Shown piece by piece: positions 11,691-63,363 of a DNA stretch of 64,000 bases. How positions within the stretch are numbered: position 1 is the first letter of the stretch; every line of letters starts with the position of its first letter. Location of the stretch: assembly GCA_009760855.2 (NCBI GenBank), contig WPIO01000031.1, forward strand, positions 2,483,001 to 2,547,000, in the 5' to 3' direction. The stretch comes from Cristatella mucedo. Taxonomy: Eukaryota > Bryozoa > Phylactolaemata > Cristatellidae. The notes below the pieces were generated by a model that was not told the DNA's origin, did not search any database, and saw only the letters and a list, made by a program, of their open reading frames with translations. Position numbers and translations under genes: made by a program.

Positions 11691-12085
11691 TTATCAAGCG
11701 CATCAGCCGATGCCGAGTTTTAATACAAAGTAGGGCTGGTTTTTCGTCAGCGGAGAAGTGAAAGTCAATACCGCCGCCGTAGCGGTCCTGGCGAGTCGGA
11801 CTAAGAGTTTTCCTAAAACGTTCTGGATTTGTTAACCAAACTTGCACCCATATTCATCTGCAGCCGCAGAAACCGGCCCACGGTATCGGCTCCTGACTGA
11901 GCGTTGCTTCTCACAATCTTTTTGTTGCATGAAATGGTGTCTGTCGGCTACGTTACATGGACTGAAAGCCGCGTTGGATTCTCGTGTGCTATTGAGCACG
12001 CAATTTTATAGCATCCGATTGGGTCTTTGCGAGTCCGTCGTTACTGTTATCATATCTATATTGTTCTTTTGGTGTGGTAATTATA

Positions 12086-14346
12086 GCCTGTTTCCCCGAA
12101 AGGAAGACAGGCCTTATATTAATTGTATCTCCGAAATTCGCATTAGGACTTAATTTCAGCGGATGATTTTTCTCATGTACAAAAATCAATGTTTTTCATG
12201 TAAAAAATGTGTTTCTATTCATATGCACAGATCAATTTTTATTAATAAAATATTTTTATTTTTTCAAATAGTCATGTCATGTCCTTCTGGAACAGCGTCC
12301 GGAGCCTCAAGAGCCTTTATAACTGCTTAAATTTCTTGTGACATCATTCCCTGTAGAACCATTGGCCCCAATTTCTCATGACCAACAATATAACTCTCCT
12401 TAAATGGACACTTCCTGTACATGTAGCCTGCTTATAGCGCATTGACAAGACAGCTGTCGTGATTTTAACCCATGAATTTTTCACATAAGTAACGACCTCT
12501 TGTAGGTCAGGTTTCGCCGAGCTTCCATGCTAATTATTTCTCCATTTTATTTCAATGTAGTCATTATTGTTCATTCGCAAATTGTCCTTAAATTGATTTT
12601 CTTGTGACATTGATTGTGCAATATTAAGAGTCTGAAGGTAGGCAGTCATTCCAGCAGGACTCATTATTTGATCTATTTTTCTTTCTGCCTATAAGTTCTT
12701 CATGTCTTTAGCACAGTTAGTGCTGACTGAATCTCAGACTAGCAGAACGTTTTGGCCACCCGGCAAAACCAGTGGCAACGTTAAATCAACCCACTTCCTT
12801 ATAACTGATTTGTATGCACCAGGCTTTTACGGTATCAAGAGTGTACGCGCTTGAAACACGTTGAATCTTATTTTCTGTACCTTACCGATGATTAGAGATG
12901 AGACTTTCTGTCCATCCAGATTAATTTCCAAAATAAAGGGAGCATGTGCAATTTCGTAACCAGTGCAGGGAGCACAGATTGACGAGGCACCCCTCTGCTC
13001 AATTGCCGCTTGAGAACCTTACCCCTAAAACTGCAGTTTATTTCATCGCAACCATGTTGGAAAGTTGGTATTGTAACCTAGATGCCATCAACTAAGGACT
13101 TGAATCCAAATGTATGTTTAACAACTACACTATCTTTCAACTTAAACATGTTGCTGATCGTCTTAGAGATAGTTCATGACACTGAAGGAAGCCGTCTATC
13201 CATTTTGGGATGCTTTGAATTCTCGTGTGAATATTTCTGACTGGTGCCATTGCAAGGGTAAATACATGCCTGAATTTCAGCCCTGAGCACAACCGTAGCT
13301 TTTGCTCTCCTGTCAGCAATCTATTCACCGACGATGCCTTCCAGCTCAGGAATTAATGATTAGCGACCTAATCTACCTTTGCGCTTCTTAGCATAGCCAG
13401 CCATTTCCAAACCATTAGAAGATCCGATACCTTCTCTTTACAGAAAGCCATCACATTCTCGCCCGGGGAGTCCTCCAAGATTCCTTTCTTGTACTCGACA
13501 GAACAGCTCTTCCTTTTTTGCACTCATCCTTTCTGTAGGTAAACATTTTATTTCCTGTAATCCACAGTTAAGTCAAGTGTTATCGTATCATAATTAAAGA
13601 CTTCAGAGACGGATGGCAACAAAAACGATGACAGTTACCAGAGGAAAAGGTTGGGCCGAAACAAAAACGATCCGAACAAAGTAACATGAGACAAGACGAG
13701 ACGAGAAGAGACAGCGAGATTCGCCTCGTTTGCCCAACTTTGCCAGATGCGTAACTAAAGGAGAAATCGCCGAGCCCCCCCCCCCCCATCAAAATCTTTG
13801 GTTGCCGCCTCCAAAAGGAAATATCGTATCTTCATGTGTGCCCCACATATTACGGTATGTGGGGAACGCATTCTTCCTACGTCTGCCCTCACATACCGTG
13901 TACACTGCCCCCACACAGCCATACAGCACAGAACATGCCCTCATGGGCGAAGACACCATAGTGTGGGGGGTCATTATATTATGTGGGGACAGATTCTTCC
14001 TTCGTTGCACCCACTCAGCACCGTTAGCCTCCTAAAGATTTACAATATTTCCCAAAAATCAATGGTTTCAGCATGATCAGCATTTGGATAAACAAACAAT
14101 TATTCAACACTACTGATATCGGACTCTAATCCCGAGGGGTGCGCCCCGGCTGCTTCTGCACTCTTCTCTTTGCATCGTGCTGCCATCGGGTACCACGTGA
14201 CCGATCTTTCCGAAGTCTGCTGCAACGGCTGCACAAAGAAGCTACCGAAAGGGATTATTTTTTTAAGTAGGGCATACATTTACTCCTGCATGATTAGCAT
14301 GCTAGGTTTTTTCGTCGTACGTCTTATTTTCGGGAAAACACGGTAG
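12086..14346 (-). mobile_element. pogo/Tigger-type DNA transposon, degenerate
   Basis: The terminal inverted repeats face each other: gcctgtttccccgaaaggaa at 12,086, and on the minus strand ctaccgtgttttcccgaaaa from 14,346. TA flanks both ends. Between them, broken minus-strand frames show a CENP-B-type helix-turn-helix end (PKWIDGFLQCHELSLRRSAT, about 13,150-13,210) and a DDE-like stretch (VIRKWVDLTLPLVLPGG at about 12,760-12,810, then QIMSPAGMTAYLQTLN at about 12,610-12,660). Stops and frameshifts make it inactive. The paralogous segment at 22.72 kb lacks it. Confidence 0.72.
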
Positions 14347-14779
14347 TACTATAAAGACCGTGACGTATTTCAAAAAAGGGAAGATAATTTCCTAATTTGC
14401 AAATGTAGCTGCAACATATCAATGGTATAGTAGTATCCAATAGTAGTATCCAAGCCTGAGATTTTCCTGACGGAGTGCCCGTGACTACGACCTGGCACTG
14501 GGGTCCGCGACCTGAACCAGCAAGCCTCCGGTGTATCACCAAATCTTTGATGCAAGTAATAACGCAAAATACACACAGGTATATACCTGTATTGTGTGCA
14601 TTTATATATCTACATGTTGTAAGCATACCAAGAGAATTATTCTTGTTTATACCGATTTGGCGTAGCGGCTGCTACAAGATGCATAGCAGTGAAAAATTAG
14701 CTTGGACTGAACAGTCTCCAATAGTGCCGACTGTGGCATACTGCTGCATTTTAGTATGGAAAAAGCAAGCACTTAACCC

Positions 14780-15033
14780 TCAGTACTTGGAGCCCGTAAG
14801 GAGAGCATCGGAGGTTCCGTCGTGAGTGCTAGCCGAAATGTCGGAACTGAGGGATGCATCGAGTCGGCTCAGGTCGGCTGAAGAGGCATTCATAGAAGGA
14901 CTTTCGGAATGCTGCAGCTCTCCTGTGCTGTCGCGACCAAGCACTTCGAACGACTCGCCTATGCTGGTAGTGGTGGAGAGCTGTGGATTAGATGATCCAG
15001 GTGACTGCAGTATGCTGTCGCTCTCTGTGATGC
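14780..15033 (-). CDS. Zinc-ribbon gene exon c, terminal
   Basis: Acceptor GTGTCCTTGCAG; it ends in TGA at 14,780. It encodes a Ser/Thr-rich acidic tail including ITESDSILQSPGSSN, STGELQHSESPSMNASSADL and SDALLTGSKY. Disorder is likely. The end of this exon is duplicated near 23.15 kb. Confidence 0.68.
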
Positions 15034-15671
15034 CTGCAAGGACACACACACGTTAGCCGGTAGTTATCTGCCCTGTGGGCAACCGAAAAGGTCAGCTGTG
15101 TCTAAGAAAAAGTGATGGCGCCCTGTAGGCAGAGCACATCGAAGCACTGGTGCCGATGCTACGACTGCAGCCCTAACCTGGCAACGGTTCGCTGCAATCA
15201 GGGCAGAAGTCATCATCGATCGTCAAATCGACCGTCGCTGAACACTTTGAACATGTGATCTGCACTTTTTCTGCAAGAAACCAAAGCAAGAGGGCCTTTA
15301 CGCAATGGAGCAAAGTACGGGGCACATTTGAGGGCAGTGGGGGCAGGAGTGTGTGTCAGGGTTGAGCAGATAGTGTAGAGGAGAGCAGGTAATTAATGAC
15401 AAGTGACTAGCACATCAATGCACACACAGAGATGCAGACATAGAGATGCAGGTATAAAGAGCAGCCGTGCACGATGCTACTTACGCCCAAAAAAAGGCGA
15501 TCTGCATTTACTGCAGAACTTCGGGAACCGTCCGTTTCGAAGCTGCGCTGCCTTGCTACATTCTATCTGCCAGCATTTCAGTGCCACCACAGCAGAGCAC
15601 GTGTCGCACACGAAGCGGCTGCCACTATTGAAGACACGACCACCACAGAGACACTGGCCCACCACCTCCAT
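14780..15671 (-). CDS. Small three-exon zinc-ribbon protein (about 177 aa), unrecognised family
   Basis: This is the span of a spliced minus-strand gene with exons 15485-15671, 15178-15270 and 14780-15033. Phases agree (1 and 1) and all borders are GT-AG. The protein has CLC...CDTC, CWQIEC...CSKC and CSKC...CPDC pairs, consistent with two or three zinc ribbons, and then a Ser/acidic tail with no predicted fold. The start chosen is ATG at 15,671; an in-frame TAA lies six codons upstream in unspliced sequence. An acceptor at 15,679 (ACTACAG) would allow further upstream exons, so this may be the 3' end of a longer gene. Zinc ribbons followed by a Ser-rich acidic stretch resemble the N-terminus of vertebrate RNF213, but that link is only suggestive. 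Confidence 0.65.
15178..15270 (-). CDS. Zinc-ribbon gene exon b
   Basis: Acceptor TTTCTTGCAG, donor GTTAGG; phase 1 to 1. It encodes VQITCSKCSATVDLTIDDDF, then CPDCSEPLPG, a textbook zinc-ribbon pair. Confidence 0.72.
15485..15671 (-). CDS. Zinc-ribbon gene exon a
   Basis: It encodes MEVVGQCLCGGRVFNSGSRF, VCDTCSAVVALKCWQIEC and FPKFCSKCRSPFFG. Donor GTAAGT follows in phase 1. The Cys spacing (C-x-C, C-x2-C, C-x4-C, C-x2-C) suggests two zinc-binding knuckle pairs. Confidence 0.65.
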
Positions 15672-15679
15672 GTCACCAC

Positions 15680-15894
15680 TGTAGTGTTACCACTGCAATG
15701 ATAGCAAGCTTGGCCAGTGAGGGAAGAGCCGAACTACGTGTGGCAACAACTGGTGGGGAAAAGGACAGGACGCCAAGATGCCGCGACTTCATACACTTCC
15801 TCTGCATCAATCTAACATCGGTCTAACATCAGCCCAACATCAACCGACTTGGCCCAAAGCAACCCTGAGGTAAAAATGTGCAGGCATTGTAACT

Positions 15895-15939
<45 letters not shown>

Positions 15940-17247
15940 TTATGACCGCAACATGGTAAATAAATTATTTTGTAAGACCTATTTACACCACAAGGTACAT
16001 CAGTGTGAGTTTTTGTGAATGGAATTCGAGAGGAGTGGTGTTTTTGACGAACTTGTAAATACAAGCTATTCCGCCCCGAAAGGGAGCGCAGACCGTAACT
16101 TTAAACTATAAAAACGTTGAATTTTCAAAATAATAATATGTTTCCTCGAGCTCAACCGTTCAACTGGTAGTTATAATAATAAAAAAGCCTAAAACCGATC
16201 ACATCAAGTCAAACCACGCCCCTATGGCTTAGTAGTCCACTATCCGCAAACGGTTATCCAAGGCTATAACTCCTTATTTTCCACAATAAATATATTTAGA
16301 TTGGTATATTTACACGGGCCTCTAAACTGGAAGTGACTCTCGTTCGGAAACTAGACTATTAATTGGGACAATGCATTGATAAGTTAAGATGCCGGGGCCG
16401 CAGTAACTAAGGACTCATTTAACACCACTCGCATTGAATCCTCGGAGCACTGATATGCCTCCCGTGGCGGCCATATCCCACTCAGGAACTCAATGGTGAC
16501 GGATGCCTCACTTAACCGCCTAGTGTCTGGTTTCTTAGCTCGTCGTACGCTGGAAACCACTCTGCAAATATTGATTGAATTCTATTTAAGGAAAGTTTGG
16601 TTGATTTCTATTTCTCATATAGGCCGTTTATAGTTACAATTTATTTAGAGGACAATATAGTTAGAACGGGTGAAGCGCCAGGTTGTACGACGACCGCATT
16701 AGAGCTAGACGCTTTAGTGGACATGTTAAGTTGAGGCTATCTAAGGATCGTGTATGGTTTACATATTCCTAAAAATCTGTATTTACCTATTTATTAAATT
16801 GCATGTTCGATTCATATAGCTAGCGTTGTTGTCGTCTAGCAGGCATATATAAAACTCTTACAACCAACGGAACATCAACTCGGTTTTCAATTCCACTCAT
16901 GCCGTTGTATTCATTTACCACCGATGTTAGTTGACCGATCAACTTGAAATTCGGATCGTGTAATTTTGTATGCTTGCACATCATTCCAGTCACCTTTCGT
17001 GTTTATAGAACCTTAGTAGATAGACTTATTTTGAACAAGAACTGGCTCTGTTGATCATGCTAAGCCGTTGGCATCATTTCACTCAAATGTCGTGAAAATG
17101 TCACATGTAAGCCGATTGTGATCCGATCAATGTGCAATATTAAGTACAAGCTCCTAGGTGTGCTTCAAAGTTTTATGGCGGTAAACCAAGACCGCGGGCG
17201 TCTCTGCGAGCATTTCATGCATTTTCAGCTTCAGTTGCCTTTAGCCA
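15680..17247. other. Upstream flank of the zinc-ribbon gene, no gene recognised
   Basis: AT-rich sequence with a (TC)n tract at 15.9 kb. It would hold the promoter or further exons of the zinc-ribbon gene, but no motif could be assigned. Confidence 0.4.
15897..15937. repeat. (TC)n microsatellite
   Basis: About 20 uninterrupted tc units. Confidence 0.9.
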
Positions 17248-17406
17248 TGATGGCACACTAGGAAAGGTGGTTGCTTTTCATGACCTCGATACCCAGGTCG
17301 TGGGTTCGAATCCTGCGGTGAGCGATTTATTATGGCCGCTACAAGCGGTGGTGATAGCCATAAAGACTCTTATGTCGCTATAAAAAGAGGATGTTAAATC
17401 AGCTAG
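17248..17406 (+). mobile_element. tRNA-derived SINE-1 copy, nearly complete
   Basis: Head tgatggcacactaggaaagg with B box gggttcgaatcc; body agcggtggtgatagccataa, then gtcgctataaaaagaggatg; end ttaaatcagctag. Confidence 0.78.
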
Positions 17407-20400
17407 TACTTCTCTCAGTGTTTTCCCAACAGCAGTAGTGTGTCTTTTCAATTCTAACGCTTGGCCAAACGGATCGACATGAAATTTTAAATATAGGTCG
17501 GGCTCACCAGCCTGTCAAACGCGGCTTGCTGGTACACACATCATGGTCAGTAAGTATAACTAGACGTCCCTATGTCCCTGAACTTGAATTTGATGACACT
17601 TTTGAAAGGTTAGACATGTCAATAATTTTCAGTTTATTTTTAGAACGTCACGTTTCGATGCCAAGTGTCGCGCATATTTTGAGGAGTTTGGCATCTTTGC
17701 ACAGTTGACTGGCATTAAATCTGTCGATTTGATAACATGGCCGTGTTTGGCTGAAGTTCAGTAAAAAAAAACCTGACCTTTACTCGTACAGGTCTTCATA
17801 AAGTCAACGCAATAGCTATGGTTATATTTAAAGATAGCTTGTATTACCCTTATTATTTTTGCCAATTTTCGTGTCAATCGTTCCATTTGCCTTTGAGAAA
17901 TATCAATAAATGTGCTATCAAGTGGGCTCAATCCCATCCGTTGGGATGGCGAACGCGTTATTTTTTATTTTTTAGTTTACAGAGGCAATTCTTTTTCAAA
18001 GAATTCTATTTAGAAGGCGCATCATGTCACTTTGGCGATCCAACCCCAGCCGACACTACAAGATACTGCACCTGACCCACGTGACCGGGTACCTGCTTCT
18101 GATCTTTTTTCCTGCTCGTAATTCCCTCACGGAGTGCATTTAAACCAGCAATTGTCCTTGCTTGTGATTTTCTCATTTAGTAATGTCATTCGCTGGCTGC
18201 CGGAGTCGAGTGCATTCTTAACACCGCATATTTAAATGGTCTTTGAAGCGGGAAGTCCGACGATTGAAAGCGAAACCAATTGACAACGGTCAAATGACAT
18301 GTGTACGACCGCATTACCACCTCCGCTACCGTAAATCTTCGCGTGAGATTTCGCCCGATTAGCGTGGGGAAGAAGCGATCGGCAGCCGCCGGCATCAGAT
18401 AATCGGCATAGGCGAGGCCGGCACACCGCGTAGTCGAGCAGCCCGCCAGCTGACGACGAGTATGCGGCAAAGCATCAAGCTGCACCCACTCACCTTTCTC
18501 GTACAGTACGAGTCACAAGACTACATCAAATTTCATTTTATAAATTTCAGTTTTCAGGAATCAGGATCACAGTATGCAACAGTTGAGCCGGGAAGTCCCG
18601 AAAAAGGATCGAGGCTGCAAAGCGCCGCCTTTTCCGGTTTGCCGCGCCCCTTTCGCCGGAAAAGCCTGGTTCGCTGTGCTTCTCTAGAACCGCCCACTCC
18701 CCCCCCCCCCCCCCCCGCCGACTGAGCTGCGCTCCGTACTCGCCGACGTGACGTGTTTATGAAGCGAACAACCGTCGAGGAGCCGCGATGAGGCAGTTAA
18801 TGAAGCCAAGGGCTAAGCTGTCTGATTATAGCATGCTATGAACTCCTCTGGGATGAGGTGATAAACCCATATGCCCGAGGGTTTACGGACACGCCGACCG
18901 CCCAAGTTGCAGCCCCCCCCCCGTTTCGGCAGTAGGTCCGGCTGTTTCGGTCGCTAAAGCAGACATTTTTGCTGCGAGAGTAGGCAATTCAGCCACGAGT
19001 TGACATTAAATGGAGTGCTTTGCGATGAATCTTAAGCATTCTCACTTCTTATGAGACATTAAAAACTGCAACTGCTTGCTGTAAGATTATTACGGCAAGC
19101 AATTGCCGCTTTTATTATAATCGTCCTGGGTAATAAGAGTCCCGTTGGACTTACTTCTTATGATGAGAAGTAACATACAGCTACACCAGGGTCACTATTT
19201 AATATTACTGATATCGTAGGGGAGGTGATATCATTGCATTGCGTCGTAACCCGTTTGAAAATTTGTGGGCGTGGCCACGCCCTCGTAGCCGTTTAGCCCC
19301 AGCCGGACTCACGCCAGTCCGCCTGGCCAACGGGTTCGCTGAGTACCACCTCATTAGGCACAGCAGTTGGAAGGTATCAGCTAACTAAGCTGGATTTAAT
19401 TGGAGCGTTTCAGCTGTGGTCGCTTGACCCACTAGTCCTGCAGCAACAAACTTTCTGCCGGTTCGTCTGCCTGCAAGCACGCTATTCCCTCTCTCTCGCC
19501 CTCTCACTCTCTTTCTCTTCTCTCCGGTGCTACGTCCACGATGGCTACTACATCCGTAGGTACGCTCGCTCAATTGTGTGCCTGCGTGTGATGGAATGCA
19601 GCCGTCGTCACCAGTACCACAGCTCGCTTGTGGGGGCTCCGTTCATCTCCGACGCGCTGCCATTGCGCGCCCGAGCGTACCTACAAAATGAAGCGATGTG
19701 CAAACATGCATCGTATGATTTCGCTTAAATAGCTACTATGAGCAAATTCCTGTTGTTTGACATTCTCCAAGCGGCAGGTACGCGATGCCACACAGAACAC
19801 CGAAGCAAGCGGGCTAGTAGACGTTTATTCAAACAGACGCCGCAGCGGGCCAGTACGCGACTGCCCGCCCAGCGTCCTCGACGCCACTCCCGGGCCTTTG
19901 CCGCCCGTTACTTATATACTACAGCCATAAATGGCAATAGCCCACAATCCAACAACAGTGTCATAATCTTACAATAACTACAATGCCTAAAAAATAAACT
20001 GAATTGGCCGCGCTACAAGGTTGCAGGCGTCACCAGTGTATCATCTCTATTCGTGGCGGCTGAGACTAGCACCGCTATGACGCTGCGTTTGCGGCCTAGT
20101 TCTGACCGGACGTGGAAGCCGCATATTACATTTACTGCAGCGTATTCAGAATGTAAGACGGCGAAAACGTAATTAAAGTCGATAGATCCTAGCGGCAGAC
20201 GTATCGGAAGCTGCAGTGGGTACCAAGCGCGGGTCCTGGCCCTGACCTTCGGGAGCCTGCCACGGCCCGTCGCCAGCACGGCGGTCGACAAGCGAAAGCA
20301 ACGCGGAATGCGGGCAGCCGGAAGAACGAGCCGGAGAGCTCTTTGGTACGAGACTCTGGAGACTCGTGCGCTAGCAAAGGCTTTTCACTCGGCTCTAGCG

Positions 20401-21285
20401 TGCGGACAAGCCGCACGCTAGAGCCGAACGAAGGGGTTCATTTAGAATAGAGGTCGGCAAACACCTAGCTAGCTACTCCTTGCAGGGCCGACTGCCCCTC
20501 GAGACGCTCGTGTAGGCACGCCGTCGCCACCACGCGGTTCCGCCCCCAGCCGACGTTCCGTCCGCGCCACGGGCGCGCTCCTTGCCGGCACGTGACGTAT
20601 CCCACCGTCCGCTCCTTTTCCGTCCGCCCCAAGGCCGCGAAATTCACTCTCAGGCTGAGCATCGGCCTGTACGCACGCTACCCACTCTTTTCTCTTGTGT
20701 CGCCGCGTGCTTCCGTGGCAGCACGCATGACGGCCACTATGCCAGTATGTTATGCCCGCGTATTTCATCTGCTTCGCCAGCGTACAATACAGACATCGCC
20801 ATTAGTACCGCGCGTTTGTGGGGGGGGGGGGAGCGTCGCCAATAGTCACTACTCTTCGTGGCGCCGCTGCCTGCGCGAGCGAGCCCCTGCGCTGCGGCCG
20901 GCAGAGTGATGCGGTCCACCGCCGCGCTCTGCCGTCCCTCTCTCCGCCCTAGGGGGCTCCAGCAGAGCGTGGCATCAGCAACAGACACTTGTGGGACGCT
21001 TGGGCCTTACGCGCCCTGGTTATTTACCGTTGGATGCGTCCTGGTTGAATTGACGCGTTTTTTCTCGCTTTCATTGCCGCTGGTTGCAGCTCAAGCTCCG
21101 GTGCGTTTTAATTCTACGAACTGATGTCGGGCGCTTGAATGACGCAGAAGCACCCGGCCGGGCAGGGATGACACAATGTCTACTCTTACAATTGCCGCGC
21201 GCGTCTGTTTGTGCACGTGGCCGTACCCACTCAGCCGGCCTCGCGGAGTGGGCGTGGTTTCACTTGGCCTAGTTAGATATATAAA
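17407..21285. other. No gene recognised; GC-rich patches and homopolymer runs
   Basis: 18.2-18.7 kb and 19.6-21.2 kb are GC-rich with many CpG, plus runs of C at about 18,700 and G at about 20,820. No spliceable coding block was identified. A CpG-rich promoter for a gene outside the annotated set is possible but unsupported. Confidence 0.35.
20389..20427. repeat. Perfect inverted repeat, 17-bp arms, 5-bp loop
   Basis: tcggctctagcgtgcgg and its exact reverse complement are separated by acaag. The stem is GC-rich, so as RNA it would be very stable. Confidence 0.85.
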
Positions 21286-21428
21286 ATAAATATATAATTC
21301 ATTTGTGTAGCACCCTTAGAGAAATTAGTCTCTATTCAGGCGCTTCAAATCTGCCACGGAGCTCTGGCCCACGAGCTCGGCCGGACCTTGGTCGGGCGAG
21401 CACCTTAAACAACTGAGCCAAAGCTTCT
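21286..21428 (-). mobile_element. SINE-2: tRNA-like head joined to a LINE-B-type 3' tail
   Basis: On the minus strand, a tRNA-like region with a B-box-like stretch near cgagctcgtgggccagagct is followed by gaagcgcctgaatagagact and a caaatgaattatatatt tail. The tail resembles the LINE-B 3' end. A second copy is at 25.1 kb. Confidence 0.65.
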
Positions 21429-21532
21429 TGACCTCCTGAACTGTCCTAGTAGTCCGAAAAGTATGTCAACCGCCGACTTAAACGAACAAACCGAAGGGCA
21501 AGCGTATGCGTGGTAATATGGTGATTATATAT

Positions 21533-21586
21533 GTCGTATATGCGAAGCTTGAGTCATAACTATGACTCATGCTTCGCATATACGAC
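21533..21586. repeat. Near-perfect inverted repeat, 26-bp arms, 2-bp spacer
   Basis: Arms 21,533-21,558 and 21,561-21,586 differ at one base and are separated by only ac. It lies next to a SINE-2 copy. Confidence 0.85.
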
Positions 21587-21859
21587 CGCCCCTCGCTACC
21601 TCTCGCTTCGACTTTTGCGGCATCTCTCTATCGCGGTTTGTGAAATACGTGTGTATTCATCACAAAGTTGATCGAAATAGAGAAAGTGATACAGCGCTCG
21701 CTCTATTACAGTTTAAATTTAAATTGCTGTACCTATGGAACGCGGAAGAACATGAGGCATTAATGACGCCCATCCAGACGAAGGTCAGGATTGGCCTGGC
21801 TAGTTACCCTTAGCTGGCCGTACCGCAATACAGCTACCCCAGGCTAGTGAATCTCGCTC

Positions 21860-23190
21860 GGGTACACTTACTTAGATTGCCGCTACAAGTCTGGGAGAAA
21901 ATGGGCGGAATCCGCTCAGTTGCCCCATCCTTGTATGGTTGCCTTACCGTTCCACAAGCTGCGGGTACCAACAAGGTCACGGAAATAAGAATACCAGAAT
22001 GCTCCAACAAGCCGTCTCTAATAACTAGCCTCCTCCATTTAAATGCTGACCATAACCTTGCAATGATGGCAGATTTTGGGTATTTCAGTACATAATTTGA
22101 GATTCGCCGTAACTCTTTTTACGTTTGAAAGTGAAGGCGGAAACATGTGCAAGCCCATACGTACCTTGAAATCTGCACAACTCCGTAGCTCCTACACCTC
22201 TGTTGGGTACGTATTGGCATATTTTGATGATTAGGCTCACATCAAGACCAAGCCGCTTTAATGAAGGGAATTGGTCAGACCAAATCGGCACAAGATATCA
22301 CATCGAGTTTGAACATCTGCAGCTCGGGCACTCAGCTTATCAGTTGCAGCAGCTAAGTCCGGGTTTTAGTAACAAGTACAGCTGGATTTCGTCAGCAAAG
22401 AAGTGAAAGTCGATGCCACCGCCATAGCGGTCCTTGTGAATTAGGCAAAGAGTTTTCCTAAAACATTCTGCATTGCTGACCAAACTTGCACCCACATTCA
22501 TCATTATGAGCAGAAACCTGCACATGGCATAGGCTTCCGGCCTCGTTTCCCACTATCTCCTTGTTGCATGACATGGTGCCTGCTATTGGATATACGGATT
22601 ACACGGATCGAAAGCCGCACACAGGCTTCTAGTGTGCGATAGAACATTCAATTGTAGCAACCGAGTGGCTCTTTCTGTGTCCGTCAGGTCACTAATGTCA
22701 CGTCTATAGCATTATGTGATAATTATAGTCCTACGACGGAGGTATAGCTACGATGAATGTCAAAAGGGGAAACGTTTCCTAATTTGCATATGTACCTGCA
22801 ACATACCTACTGCATGCAAGCCTGGGACCTCTTATGTTTACGACTTCTAATCGGAGTCCACGGCTTTAATATGCTGGCCACTGGTCATCTTCGATGCCAG
22901 CAGTTAAGATACACACAGGTATTCACCTTATTGAAGTGCCTATCTACGTATCTACATGCTGGAAAAATGTCGAGGATTATTTTTGTCTACACCGATCAGG
23001 AGGAACGGCGGTTGCAACAAGCATTAGCAACGACAAATTAGCTTGAACTTAGCAGTCTCCAGTAATGCTGACCGTGGCAAACGCTTACATTTTAGGCTTA
23101 AAAAAGCACAAACTTGAACCCCGGAGCTTGAAGCCAGAAATGAGAGCGCCGGAGGCTCCGTCGTCAGTGCTAGCCGACCGAATTGGTAAT
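21860..23190. repeat. Duplicated segment, right copy (uninterrupted)
   Basis: This is the counterpart of 10.8-14.85 kb without the two insertions. Shared landmarks include the phrases ggcatattttg, gcggtcctt/gcggtcctg, ccaaacttgcaccca, cctaatttgca and acacacaggtat. It ends about 290 bases from the stop codon of the RNF213-like gene. Minus-strand reading shows a LINE motif FHFFADEIQLYL near 22,340-22,420. Confidence 0.7.
23120..23190 (-). pseudogene. Truncated duplicate of the 3' end of the zinc-ribbon gene
   Basis: About 60 bases (gagcgccggaggctccgtcg, then tcagtgctagccga) match the last codons of the gene at 14.8 kb (gagcatcggaggttccgtcg, then tgagtgctagccga). The match stops after that, so only the final codons and 3' flank were copied or remain. 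Confidence 0.6.
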
Positions 23191-23482
23191 TATTCGCCAT
23201 AGCTCCCAGACACCCATGCTAGTACGAATAGGATAGATTGACGTTAAAACCATTTACTGCTCGGCCAATGAGAAACCAATACAGGTATCTGAGTAGCAAG
23301 TGAGCATTGGCCACGTTTGCATGCAGGAGTAAAAATCATTATCGAACGACGGACGCAAAAAAAAGCTAGGGACGTGAGTGCAAGCACAGCTAACAGCTGC
23401 GACTGCTCGCAAAGCAGATGAGCCGCCGGGCTTCCGAAAGGCTGCAGCCGTTTTCCGATGGCTCGTCCTCCAGGGGCGAAAG

Positions 23483-63363
<39,881 letters not shown>

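Larger units (their letters stand above)
10800..14850. repeat. Duplicated segment, left copy (interrupted)
   Basis: Blocks at 10,900-11,225, 11,740-12,083 and 14,345-14,850 match 21,860-23,190 in the same order and orientation. The left copy carries two later insertions: a diverged LTR at about 11,227-11,690 and a pogo/Tigger element at about 12,086-14,346. The copied unit includes an old LINE reverse-transcriptase relic and the 3' flank of the zinc-ribbon gene. Confidence 0.7.

Noticed and set aside
13840..13995. Repeated tgtgggg/ccccaca words, possible hairpin or CRISPR-like spacing
   Set aside because: The words are unevenly spaced inside the pogo/Tigger element; there are no regular spacers, and CRISPR is not expected in an animal genome.
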